A stretch of 64,000 nt of DNA, taken from assembly GCF_036245475.1 (NCBI RefSeq), contig NZ_BTPM01000001.1, positions 2,046,001 to 2,110,000 on the forward strand, read 5' to 3'. The position numbers were made by a program, and so were the translations under genes. Shown here one piece after another: positions 8,455-16,605 of this stretch. Source of the stretch: Vibrio sp. 10N (lineage in GTDB: Bacteria > Pseudomonadota > Gammaproteobacteria > Enterobacterales > Vibrionaceae). Under the pieces are notes generated by a model, which worked only from the letters and a program-made list of their open reading frames with translations, was not told the origin of the DNA and did not search any database. The stretch's first letter is position 1; each line of letters starts with the position of its first letter.

Positions 8455-9858
8455 TTAGACCATGTACTCATACAAATCACGAATAGCAGAGACAAGACCT
8501 CTCACATCCTCTTCATTATGGAAGAGATGGGTAGAGATCCGCAGTGCATTGGCGTCTGTGGTATCGTCTTTGTACAATTTAAAATCCGTGGTGCGGATAA
8601 TATAGCCGTAATCTTCTCTTAAACGATCTCTAAACTCCGTAAGCAGCTCTTTGTCTTCAAGCTCAAACGGATTAAAGGTCGTCAATCCACTCGTTAAGCC
8701 TTTTTCGTTAGGGGAAAACATGTAAGCGTTAGGTAGCGCTTCTTGCAGTAGCTCTTTACATAAAGACCCCAGTTCTAAAACGCGTTTTTCAATACGATCA
8801 CGGCCAATGTCATCCCACATTTTGCAACTGTCGACTAATGCTTGCTTAGCAGGATAATTGTCATTACCAATATATTGGAGCTGAAGTTGGCTACCAAAAA
8901 AGTCAAGATGACCCAGTGACGAGTTGATGGCCCAGTAAGGCTTTTCGCCATTTGACCATTCCTTCAAACGGTTCATATTATCTCTGACGTAAAGTATACC
9001 TGTAGCACCAGGTCCACATTGCCATTTATGGCCCGACCCTGCATAAAAGTCACAATCCATGTCATGGAAGTCGAGATCAAGCATACCAATGGTATGAGCA
9101 CCATCGACAAGAGTTGGAATTTGATGTTTTGTCGCTAATTCACAAATTTGCTTGGCAGGTAATCTGGTGCCCGTTTTATATGTAATGTGTGAAAAAGTAA
9201 TCAGCTTAACGTTTGAATGTTCTTTAATTGCTTTACGGAACGCTTTAACGTAGTCACGCTCTTTGACTTTCTCGCTGCCAGTGAAGACGGGTAATTGTAT
9301 CTCAACAATTTCGACACCAAACCTTTCTCGAACAACGTTCAACGGAGATACGGCAGCGACGTGCTCGTGATGCGTGGTAAGAATAACGTCACCCGGCTGA
9401 AGGTTTAATCCGTTAATAATAGAACACAGTCCATCGGTGGTATTGCGACTTAGAATGATCTCATGAGGCTCAGCACCAAAGCTTGCTGCAATGTCATTGA
9501 CCATATCAGAGACATATGGCCAACTACCGAACTTGTTATCCATATCCCACGGGTATTTGGCAACCGTTTTATTGTTTTTATGGAAGTTTTTCAAAACCTG
9601 CTTAGGCATTGAACCTGTTGTGCCAATGTTCATGTAAGTTGTCGACTCATCGAGAATAAATTGAGAGCGAACGTCATCCCAAAACTCTTCATCATTCGAG
9701 TAGCTGCCCAATTGCCAGTGGCTATCTAGTTCATCCGCCGCTGACGCTGAACTGAACATTGTGCTGCCAATACCCGCGATGGCTACACTTGCACCACCTT
9801 TGATGAAATTACGACGATTGACTGAGACGCCTTCCTTGTTTTGGTCTTCTTTATTCAT
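8455..9858 (-). CDS. Tat-exported class V aminotransferase-fold PLP enzyme (isopenicillin N epimerase-like)
   Basis: This 467-residue PLP enzyme resembles isopenicillin-N epimerase and cysteine-desulfurase relatives. The N-terminus has a twin-arginine signal (NRRNFIKGG near 14, cleavage after SSASA), so the folded, cofactor-loaded protein should be exported to the periplasm. Fold-type-I motifs are present: RNTTDGLCSI, TTHHEHVAAV, DGAHTIGMLD (cofactor aspartate and histidine) and SGHKW, with the Schiff-base lysine. The enzyme therefore looks active; racemase, epimerase, lyase or transaminase chemistry cannot be told apart from sequence. It is the first gene of an operon with a periplasmic binding protein and a GGDEF-EAL sensor, so it may make, change or destroy the signal they read. 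That role is inference. Confidence 0.88.
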   Translation of the reverse strand: MNKEDQNKEGVSVNRRNFIKGGASVAIAGIGSTMFSSASAADELDSHWQLGSYSNDEEFWDDVRSQFILDESTTYMNIGTTGSMPKQVLKNFHKNNKTVAKYPWDMDNKFGSWPYVSDMVNDIAASFGAEPHEIILSRNTTDGLCSIINGLNLQPGDVILTTHHEHVAAVSPLNVVRERFGVEIVEIQLPVFTGSEKVKERDYVKAFRKAIKEHSNVKLITFSHITYKTGTRLPAKQICELATKHQIPTLVDGAHTIGMLDLDFHDMDCDFYAGSGHKWQCGPGATGILYVRDNMNRLKEWSNGEKPYWAINSSLGHLDFFGSQLQLQYIGNDNYPAKQALVDSCKMWDDIGRDRIEKRVLELGSLCKELLQEALPNAYMFSPNEKGLTSGLTTFNPFELEDKELLTEFRDRLREDYGYIIRTTDFKLYKDDTTDANALRISTHLFHNEEDVRGLVSAIRDLYEYMV

Positions 9859-10275
9859 TTTGTATTTCCTTAAGTTTGGATAATGTCAATAAGTTCAGGA
9901 TGTTGCAAGATATTGCCTAAGGTAACCAATTCTCTACCATTAATGTGTATTCTGTTAGAACCCAACAACAAAAAGTTGATCTTAGTTCCACTAATTGGCA
10001 GTCTAGTTCAATGTTTAATCGGAGCTAACACGTTGTTTTTGTTATTTAATTAAACTCATATAGGGCGCGATAAAGGCAAAGGTTAGACACAAGTACCTGC
10101 GTTGCTGTTAGTAGTATGTTGGATGGGATTGGCCGGGTAGATTTTGTTTAACCGAATGAGATATTGGTACAGTGTGCAATGAGAGTAATAAACAAGAAAT
10201 TATTATTCAGAAGTGAAATAACCAGAAAAGCAAAAAAAGCCCATATATGGGCTTTTCTGAAGTGTGGGGTATTAA
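9859..10275. other. Intergenic region upstream of the PLP-enzyme operon
   Basis: This 417-bp gap must hold the promoter of the minus-strand operon starting at 9858. It is A+T-rich, with a short CAAC-AAAAA-GTTG repeat near 9966-9978 and a terminator hairpin at 10234-10255 belonging to the lipoprotein gene. I could not fix a promoter, and no reading frame or RNA gene is convincing. Confidence 0.4.
10234..10255 (-). terminator. Terminator after the lipoprotein gene
   Basis: The palindrome AAAAGCCCATATATGGGCTT lies 20 bp past the stop codon of the minus-strand lipoprotein gene. On the minus strand the stem runs into a U-rich tract, as expected of a Rho-independent terminator. Confidence 0.75.
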
Positions 10276-10968
10276 TTAGCTCGGACGACTCATCTTAACG
10301 CGCTGTTTAACTCGGTCGATACGCTCTTTATCGATACGCTGTTTTAGCTGAGGCTTAATGTCTGCCACCGGAATAGCCTTCCATTCGCCCTCATGATAGA
10401 CAACGACATAAGATGCGCGGCTAATCTCCTCTCTAACAACCCACTTACCGTCATCAATACGCTTCACATCACCGCGAACATTCCCATCGGGACCTCGGAC
10501 CGTCCAAGTACCATTATCGTTTTTACTGCCTGTAATGGTATGGTCCGTATGCAGCGAAGAGATCGTAATCACATCGCCTTGAACTACGATTTCACCAACA
10601 CGGACACCATTGTATGTAATGGAATATAGCGTCTCTCCTTCCGATTCGCGCTCTTTGACCGTAGAGATCTTCGCATTCGGATTAACCGGTGATTCATACT
10701 CTGGTAGGTGAACAGGCACACCTAAATCCAAATCTGGAATGTAAACATAGCCGAAGTCAAAGCCAAAATCAGGCTCTGTTGGCTCAGAGCCTTCTGGCGC
10801 GCTGTTACCATAGCCAGGATCGACATTCTCAAAGCCTAGGTCACCATCAAACTCAGGTAGTGGTTCTGTCGGCGATGAGCTTCCGCCACTTGATGAGCAG
10901 CCAGCAAGTAAAGCGACAGCAAGTGCAGAGCAAACTAGTTTAGATTTGTGAATCGAGGTTAATTTCAT
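10276..10968 (-). CDS. Acidic lipoprotein of unknown function
   Basis: This 230-residue protein has a lipoprotein signal (lipobox LLAGC, Cys23) followed by a serine/glycine linker, so it should be anchored in the outer or inner membrane. Residues about 30-95 are acidic and rich in Pro, Gly, Asp and Glu, with repeated DFGF/LGVP-like pieces. Residues about 100-200 look like a small beta-rich domain (TYNGVRVGEIVV, TWTVRGPDGNVRGDV). The C-terminal 30 residues are strongly basic (KQRIDKERIDRVKQRVK). I do not recognise the family. It stands alone between its own terminator and the tRNA-Val pair. The acidic-to-basic charge swing along the chain is its most striking feature. Confidence 0.7.
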   Translation of the reverse strand: MKLTSIHKSKLVCSALAVALLAGCSSSGGSSSPTEPLPEFDGDLGFENVDPGYGNSAPEGSEPTEPDFGFDFGYVYIPDLDLGVPVHLPEYESPVNPNAKISTVKERESEGETLYSITYNGVRVGEIVVQGDVITISSLHTDHTITGSKNDNGTWTVRGPDGNVRGDVKRIDDGKWVVREEISRASYVVVYHEGEWKAIPVADIKPQLKQRIDKERIDRVKQRVKMSRPS

Positions 10969-11200
10969 GATGTTTTGCCTTCATGTTTTAAGATGTGCAA
11001 ATCCTAAACGCCTCGAGTTATTCAAACTATAGGGCACAATCTATTTCTGATATTTACAACCTAAATATCACGCACTATCGGCTGTTTAAAAGGCTTAACC
11101 GTTTTGGACAAATAAGAACGGCATTGTGCCGGCAATCATATAACGACGAGCATTGGGTGCTGAAAAAGCAAAGAAAAGTAGATATGTTCGGATAAAAAAA

Positions 11201-11221
11201 AGCCCGCTTGAAAAGCGGGCT
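11201..11221 (-). terminator. Terminator of the tRNA-Val transcript
   Basis: AGCCCGCTT and AAGCGGGCT form a 9-bp stem with a 3-nt loop, flanked by A- and T-runs on both sides. It lies just downstream of the minus-strand tRNA pair. Confidence 0.85.
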
Positions 11222-11233
11222 TTTTCGAAAATT

Positions 11234-11310
11234 TGGTGGGTCCGGGCGAACTCGAATCGCCGACCCCTACCATGTCAAGGTAGTACTCTAACCAACTGAG
11301 CTACGGACCC
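11234..11310 (-). tRNA. tRNA-Val (GAC)
   Basis: On the minus strand a 77-nt cloverleaf begins GGGTCCG, pairs with CGGACCC, and ends with an encoded ACCA. The anticodon stem CTACC/GGTAG closes the loop TTGACAT, giving anticodon GAC (valine). It is the second of two copies that look identical and share a promoter upstream of the first. Confidence 0.95.
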
Positions 11311-11349
11311 AAATTTTTGTTCCATTCTGAATAAGCATTCAGAGAAGGA

Positions 11350-11426
11350 TGGTGGGTCCGGGCGAACTCGAATCGCCGACCCCTACCATGTCAAGGTAGT
11401 ACTCTAACCAACTGAGCTACGGACCC
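11350..11426 (-). tRNA. tRNA-Val (GAC), first copy
   Basis: It has the same 77-nt sequence as the copy at 11234-11310, with anticodon GAC and encoded CCA. The two genes are separated by 39 bp and are transcribed together on the minus strand, first this one and then the downstream copy, before a strong terminator. Confidence 0.95.
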
Positions 11427-11446
11427 ATCTCTCTGGAACGAGAAGG

Positions 11447-11475
11447 ATATTAACCAGACTACCTGAGCTGTGCAA
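11447..11475 (-). promoter_or_regulatory. Promoter of the tRNA-Val genes
   Basis: On the minus strand a -35 box TTGCAC and a -10 box TAATAT are separated by exactly 17 bp, about 20 bp upstream of the first tRNA. This is close to sigma-70 consensus and fits a stable-RNA promoter. Confidence 0.75.
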
Positions 11476-11606
11476 GCACATTTTTGTGTTTTTGGTACCG
11501 TTTGGTCTATTCGCCATCAATTCGACTCTTTTTTATGCGTCAGTGGCGAAAAAATGTGAAGGCTATCAGGTTGTTGGCTATTTATCGAAACTGATAAACG
11601 GAATGA

Positions 11607-12272
11607 TTATGCCGATTCCTCATCGTCAAACACCACATTATAGTTCTCTGTATACTGGCACAGTGGTTGACGGCTACATGTGAAAAAGCGTCGACCTTTA
11701 AACTCACCTTGCATTGCAGTCTTGATCGTCATTGGACTGCCGCAACGTTTACAAAAACGCACTTCTTTATCCGGTTCAATCAAATCGATGTGTGCGGCGA
11801 GCAAGCGGCGAATTTTACCCACTTGATAGCTCAGTTTCACCGAAGCACCGATTAATGGAATGTTAGCTGATTTACATACTTGCATAATCAATCGCTGGCG
11901 TTCAATTTTGCCTTTATGCAATTTCTGGCCATTATCATATTCAATGATCACGCGTGGCTGCATCGTTCTTGGGTCACAGACTACAAAATCAAAGTAGCTT
12001 TTAGCGATGACATTATTAGCAATAAACCACTGCTTCTTGCTCTTTGTTTGTTGAGGAGTCACCACATTGGCCATGCTGACTTTGGTTAAAATCACCCCAT
12101 GCTCCCCCACCGCCTCTTTTAATGCGTTATAAAAAGCGGTTTGTGCTGATGACAAAATTGGGCCTTTCACTTTGTACTGATAGGACTTGGTATCTTCCTG
12201 TTTCACAAAATATTTAAGCGCAACCATGGAAAAGCCCACCAGCAGAGCAAAGATAATAAAAATCTCAAACAT
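11607..12272 (-). CDS. DUF2726-type protein with topoisomerase-like zinc ribbon
   Basis: This is a membrane-anchored protein of 221 residues. One hydrophobic helix occupies residues 3-20 (MFEIFIIFALLVGFSMVAL). The middle (about 40-160) resembles DUF2726, a nuclease-fold-like domain with the conserved VVCDPRTMQPRVIIEYDNGQ region. The end carries a C4 zinc finger of the topoisomerase I type (FCKRCGSPM then FTCSRQPLC). ATG 12272 is preferred because it starts directly at the membrane helix; an upstream start at 12305 would add 11 residues. It may act on DNA or RNA at the membrane, but no function is established. It stands alone, diverging from blc. Confidence 0.8.
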   Translation of the reverse strand: MFEIFIIFALLVGFSMVALKYFVKQEDTKSYQYKVKGPILSSAQTAFYNALKEAVGEHGVILTKVSMANVVTPQQTKSKKQWFIANNVIAKSYFDFVVCDPRTMQPRVIIEYDNGQKLHKGKIERQRLIMQVCKSANIPLIGASVKLSYQVGKIRRLLAAHIDLIEPDKEVRFCKRCGSPMTIKTAMQGEFKGRRFFTCSRQPLCQYTENYNVVFDDEESA

Positions 12273-12411
12273 GTTTTCAGCAATACCCAATCGCAATAGA
12301 CACAATACTTGCCCAGATTAAGCGCAATAGTCACCAGATGCAATCTTTGTAAACTGACTCGTGCAAAGTGTCGTATATTCAGTAAGTAACCAATCTAACT
12401 GAGGTTTTAAG

Positions 12412-12948
12412 ATGAAACGACTTGGTCATTATTTTCTGCTTTCCATTAGCGTGTTCCTTTTGGGCTGCACTGGTATGCCAGAGACGGTTAAACCCGTAAC
12501 CAACTTTGAGCTCGACCGATACCTAGGCAAATGGTATGAAGTCGCGAGACTAGACCACAGCTTTGAGCGCGGTCTAGATAATGTATCTGCGACCTACTCA
12601 CTTAATGAAGACGGCAGCGTTAAAGTGCTCAACCGTGGTTGGGATACAGAGGATCTAGAGTGGTCAGAAGCGGAAGGCAAAGCTAAGTTTGTAGAGTCTG
12701 AGGACATTGCTCATCTGAAAGTATCCTTTTTTGGACCTTTCTATGGAAGTTATGTTGTCTACTACTTAGAACCTGATTACTCAGTGGCATTGGTAAGCGG
12801 CTACAACTCTGATTATTTTTGGATCCTGTCAAGAACACCGACGATTGAAGCCAGTCAGCTTGAGCAATATGTCGAGCGTGCGAAAAGCGCCGGATTTGCT
12901 ACCGATAGTTTGATCTTCCCAAATCACGATAAAGCAAAAGTGAACTAA
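12412..12948 (+). CDS. blc: Outer-membrane lipoprotein lipocalin Blc
   Basis: This 178-residue lipocalin binds lysophospholipids or fatty acids at the outer membrane. It has a lipoprotein signal (LLGC, Cys19) and the lipocalin signature YLGKWYEVARLDHSFERG near 37-54, with the conserved Gly-x-Trp. A later strand reads FFGPFYGSYVVYYL, and the LSRTP element is near residue 142. Length and order match bacterial Blc. The gene ends 10 bp before the convergent metallo-beta-lactamase-fold gene. Confidence in the family is high; the precise ligand is not shown by sequence. Confidence 0.93.
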   Translation: MKRLGHYFLLSISVFLLGCTGMPETVKPVTNFELDRYLGKWYEVARLDHSFERGLDNVSATYSLNEDGSVKVLNRGWDTEDLEWSEAEGKAKFVESEDIAHLKVSFFGPFYGSYVVYYLEPDYSVALVSGYNSDYFWILSRTPTIEASQLEQYVERAKSAGFATDSLIFPNHDKAKVN

Positions 12949-12958
12949 CTCTCGCTTG

Positions 12959-13720
12959 CTAACCTCTTGCGAGCAAAGACTTAACCAAGCTTTTAAGTTT
13001 AATCTTGGTCACGCGCCAATGGGTTACCGGCCTTATTGGCGCTGTTTCCAGGATATGTTGCTTGGCCTCTTCATCAAATGAAACTGGGCCTCGATGAGCA
13101 AGCAACACCTGCTCGGCATTGAGCTTATATACTTTGTCGATCGAACTTCGATATTGGTTGGGGTGAAAAACAGGAAAAGGGGCGATTAGACGCTGCTTTA
13201 CTTCCACCATAAGATCCGCCACATAAACCGTTGACTGCTTGGCGTTGTATACTGAAATATCACGATCTGTATGACCTGGAGTCGTGAGCACCTGCCAATC
13301 TTCAAAATACGGCAAAGTGTCACCGTCACTGACTACATGATCAACATTGAGTTTACGTCGATACCACAAGTTACGTTTCGGCTTGCCCATTCGACTTGCC
13401 ATATACCAGGCTAAAACCAAATCCGTTAGGTGCATGACCACCCCATCAACTCCCGCATACCAAGCTTTTGGCTGACCACTGGAGACAATTTCTGCGCCGG
13501 TTAACGCTTTCAACCTATGAGCCGCTCCCGCGTGGTCGGGGTGCATGTGCGTGACAACTATGGCTTTGAGATCCGCGATAGGACGATTCAGTTCGTCTCG
13601 AATATAGCGTAAAATTGTCCCGACATCGGCACGGCTTGCACCGTCCAGTAACAGCAATTTATCTGGATACTCAGCGAGATAGATCTGTTGGATATAACCT
13701 GAAATCTGATGGATTTTCAT
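12959..13720 (-). CDS. Metallo-beta-lactamase-fold hydrolase
   Basis: This 253-residue zinc hydrolase has the THMHPDH motif at 57-63, the third-ligand region TPGHTDRD, the metal-bridging aspartate in YVADLMV, and a final histidine in LAHRGP. The core matches glyoxalase-II-like thioesterases or lactonases, but the substrate cannot be told. The C-terminus is basic (KIKLKSLVKSLLARG). ATG 13720 is preferred over an in-frame TTG at 13774 since homologues start near the first beta strand, although its AAGG is close to the start codon. It diverges from a GDPD gene and shares a 110-bp promoter region with it. Confidence 0.85.
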   Translation of the reverse strand: MKIHQISGYIQQIYLAEYPDKLLLLDGASRADVGTILRYIRDELNRPIADLKAIVVTHMHPDHAGAAHRLKALTGAEIVSSGQPKAWYAGVDGVVMHLTDLVLAWYMASRMGKPKRNLWYRRKLNVDHVVSDGDTLPYFEDWQVLTTPGHTDRDISVYNAKQSTVYVADLMVEVKQRLIAPFPVFHPNQYRSSIDKVYKLNAEQVLLAHRGPVSFDEEAKQHILETAPIRPVTHWRVTKIKLKSLVKSLLARG

Positions 13721-13830
13721 AAGCCTTGCTAACTGGTCAGACAACCTTGATGCAAGATAACCCGTTATTAACAATATTGCAACAAGCCCTATTCTATATA
13801 GCGATGGTCATCGCTTACTGAGGTTCATTT

Positions 13831-14547
13831 ATGAGTGTCATTTATGTGGGTCATAGAGGTGTAGCTGGAACGCACCCAGAAAACACCATGGTTAGTGTTC
13901 AACAGGCGCACACGCTAGGATTACAATGGATTGAAGTGGATGTTCAGCCCACCAAAGACGATGTATTGGTGGTCTGTCATGACCACACTGTGAACCGATG
14001 CAGTGATGGCAAAGGGAGAGTCGATGCACTGACGATGCAGCAGCTAAGCACCCTGGATTTTGGTAACTGGAAGGGCGAGGCCTTTCAACACGAACCTATC
14101 ATGACATTATCTCAGTTGTTGGATTATTGTAATGAAAACAACATGTGTATCAATATAGAGGTGAAAGTTGATCGCCACGACCCGCTTCATGTCGTGTCGC
14201 TGCTGCGCTCTGAGCTGGAACAACACCCAATTAACAAAGAACGCCTTATTGTCTCAAGCTTCAGTGCTGATGTAATGCAAGCGCTCTATGATGCCAACTT
14301 AAACGTACGCCTCGGGGTACTCACCAAACGTCTAAACCGAAAAGCCATCGCCACTATTCAAAACGTTAACGCTTTCAGCTGTCATCTAGACTACAAGTGG
14401 CTCACCGCGAACCATATCAATATGCTGCGCGAACTTGAGGTGGAGATATGGTGCTATACTGTCAACAATCCCAAGTCATTCAAGCACCTCGATAAAGTAG
14501 ACGCCATCTTTACCGATTACCCTACACGGTTTCTAACGTCCGACTAA
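13831..14547 (+). CDS. Glycerophosphodiester phosphodiesterase, cytoplasmic UgpQ type
   Basis: This 238-residue TIM-barrel enzyme hydrolyses glycerophosphodiesters to sn-glycerol-3-phosphate and an alcohol. Catalytic landmarks are GHRG (7-10), the metal-binding pair E35 and D37 in WIEVDV, and H50 in CHDHTVNRC. There is no signal peptide, so it acts in the cytoplasm. A second GDPD of the same class is at 58753-59505 next to ugpBAEC, so this copy is a paralogue outside the Pho locus. Its stop nearly touches that of the convergent LysR gene. Confidence 0.9.
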   Translation: MSVIYVGHRGVAGTHPENTMVSVQQAHTLGLQWIEVDVQPTKDDVLVVCHDHTVNRCSDGKGRVDALTMQQLSTLDFGNWKGEAFQHEPIMTLSQLLDYCNENNMCINIEVKVDRHDPLHVVSLLRSELEQHPINKERLIVSSFSADVMQALYDANLNVRLGVLTKRLNRKAIATIQNVNAFSCHLDYKWLTANHINMLRELEVEIWCYTVNNPKSFKHLDKVDAIFTDYPTRFLTSD

Positions 14548-14548
14548 G

Positions 14549-15466
14549 TTATGCGTCAGGTTTTAACGACTCGACCATGAAGTCTATAAATGCGCGCCGC
14601 CGAGCAGGCATGAACTTAGATTGAGGAAATTGCAACGTGATCTCACCTTGATAGCGTGAGATCACTCGCCACTCTGGCAACACTTCAATCACCTCACCGT
14701 TTCGCAGCGCTTCATCTACCACAAACTCAGGAAAAATACCGATCCCTAGCCCTTCTTTGACCGCGTTAAGACGTATTTCTGAATGATTGACTGAATATGG
14801 CCCTTCCACTTCCACTTTGACATTCTCGTCCCCTTTGGAAAAGCGCCATACATTGTCATTAGGCTGCTCGTTTAAATAGAGACAGCTATGCTGAGACAAG
14901 TTCTCTGGGTGAAAAGGAATGCCATTGATTTGCAAATAACTGCGGCTAGCACATAGAACCGCGTTGATATGCCCGAGCGACTTCGCAACTAAGTTCTCTC
15001 TGGGGAAGTGCGTCAACTCAAACACAAAGTCGAGGTTGTGGCCAAACGGGTCGATAAACTCATCACTGACCATAAGGCGCAGTTTTGCTTTCGGATATCT
15101 GGCAAGAAACTCGAGCATTAATGGTTGGAGAATACGGCGACTAAATGCTTTCGGCGCTGCAATACGAAGCTCCCCTGTAACCTCCCCTAGCTCTTGGCTG
15201 GTCACGTGAACAATATCATCAGCAGAGTCTAGGATCTTCTGACTAAACTCATACACAATCTTCCCCATTTCCGTGGTCACTTGTTTTCTTGTTGTACGCT
15301 CAAGTAAATCCGCATTCAAAGCCGTCTCTAGTCGGCTAATCTGACGACTAACACCAGAAGGCGTTACTCCAAGACGCTGTGAGGCTGCCGTAAAGCTACC
15401 GGAATCAACCACAGTGACGAACGCCACAATGTCCGGTAGTAATGCCATGAGCTTATTTGTGTCCAT
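14549..15466 (-). CDS. LysR-family transcriptional regulator
   Basis: This 305-residue regulator has an N-terminal winged helix-turn-helix (FVTVVDSGSFTAASQRLGVT near 16-35) and a periplasmic-binding-like effector domain from about residue 95. It diverges from an EamA-family exporter gene with about 100 bp between them, the usual LysR arrangement, so it most likely controls that transporter. The effector is unknown. Confidence 0.92.
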   Translation of the reverse strand: MDTNKLMALLPDIVAFVTVVDSGSFTAASQRLGVTPSGVSRQISRLETALNADLLERTTRKQVTTEMGKIVYEFSQKILDSADDIVHVTSQELGEVTGELRIAAPKAFSRRILQPLMLEFLARYPKAKLRLMVSDEFIDPFGHNLDFVFELTHFPRENLVAKSLGHINAVLCASRSYLQINGIPFHPENLSQHSCLYLNEQPNDNVWRFSKGDENVKVEVEGPYSVNHSEIRLNAVKEGLGIGIFPEFVVDEALRNGEVIEVLPEWRVISRYQGEITLQFPQSKFMPARRRAFIDFMVESLKPDA

Positions 15467-15568
15467 CAGTCACAAGTCCTATGAAGTTTGGAAGTATTAT
15501 CACATTAATATTCATAAGTTAGCATAACCGTATAGATACATGCATTCAACTTTATGGTGAGAGTGGAT

Positions 15569-16489
15569 ATGGAAACAAATTTCGCTAACAAGATCTCATT
15601 TCATTGGGCAATCATAGGCTTACTTGTCGTATCCATTGTTTGGGGCACAAGCTACGGTGTCTCCAAACAAATATTGAATCAACTCTCCGTGGTCGAACTG
15701 CTTTTGATTCGGTTTGTCATTAGCTGCGCTGTACTGATGAGCGTTATCTATTACAAGCAACAAATCAGAATGTTCATTTCTCAGTGGCGTCGTTACCTAC
15801 AAGTTGGAGTCTCAACAGGGCTTATCTTAAGCTGCATTTTCTTAACCGAAACCTGGGCTGTTAAATTGGCTCAAGCTGGACAAGTCGCGGTATTGATTAG
15901 CCTATGCGTGCTTTTCACACCATTGCTAGAAACGGCATGGCTCAAAGTCAAACTTCCTAAGGGAATCATGCTGTTTTGCTTCATAGGTTTTACTGGCATG
16001 GTGATGATAGCAAGCCCTAATGAGCTGAGCTTAGACCTCGGGGTTGGATTGGTGATCATCGCAGCCCTGCTCCGAGCCGTGATGGTGGTTGCGTGCCGTA
16101 AAGCGTTTACTAAAACGCCATTAGAAATCGAAATTATCACCCTAATTCAATTGTCGGTGGTGACGCTGGTCAGCTTCTGTCTCGTTTTATTAGATTCTGA
16201 TAGACCGGCTCTGATTAGCATTCTACAAACACTCAATAGTCACGATTGGGTGAGCCTACTCTATCTAGCACTTTGTTGTACATTGCTGGCGTTCTTTGTC
16301 CAAAACTACGCCGTTAAACACTTGCCCGCCAGTCAGGCATCACTGCTTATGGGAACTGAGCCAATGTTTGGATTGCTGTTTGCTAGCCTGTTCCTAAGTG
16401 AAACCATGTCTCCAGTGCAATGGTTAGGGTGCTTCATTGTCATAACCACTACGATTGCAGCTTGTTACAAATTTTCAGAACAAAAATAG
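15569..16489 (+). CDS. EamA-family (DMT) transporter
   Basis: This inner-membrane protein of 306 residues has ten hydrophobic helices in two EamA repeats (the first opens SIVWGTSYGVSKQIL; the second ends in SLFLSETMSPVQW, a typical E-x-hydrophobic turn). The family exports or takes up amino acids, nucleosides or other metabolites; the substrate is not evident. The ATG at 15569 has a GA-rich leader, whereas an ATG at 15554 has none. It diverges from a LysR gene that is the likely regulator. Confidence 0.88.
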   Translation: METNFANKISFHWAIIGLLVVSIVWGTSYGVSKQILNQLSVVELLLIRFVISCAVLMSVIYYKQQIRMFISQWRRYLQVGVSTGLILSCIFLTETWAVKLAQAGQVAVLISLCVLFTPLLETAWLKVKLPKGIMLFCFIGFTGMVMIASPNELSLDLGVGLVIIAALLRAVMVVACRKAFTKTPLEIEIITLIQLSVVTLVSFCLVLLDSDRPALISILQTLNSHDWVSLLYLALCCTLLAFFVQNYAVKHLPASQASLLMGTEPMFGLLFASLFLSETMSPVQWLGCFIVITTTIAACYKFSEQK

Positions 16490-16605
16490 TCCGAACGACA
16501 GTCAGATTAACTATATGGCGACACTTTTATTGATTTATCTCAGGTCTTGGTGTGTTCAGTAACGTGTAAAGTGGTCTTCCCTGTTTCATAACGTGAAGTG
16601 ACCCC

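Noticed and set aside
10995..11195. Plus-strand 66-codon frame before the tRNA terminator
   Set aside because: No ribosome site, odd composition, and it lies in the intergenic region downstream of the tRNAs.
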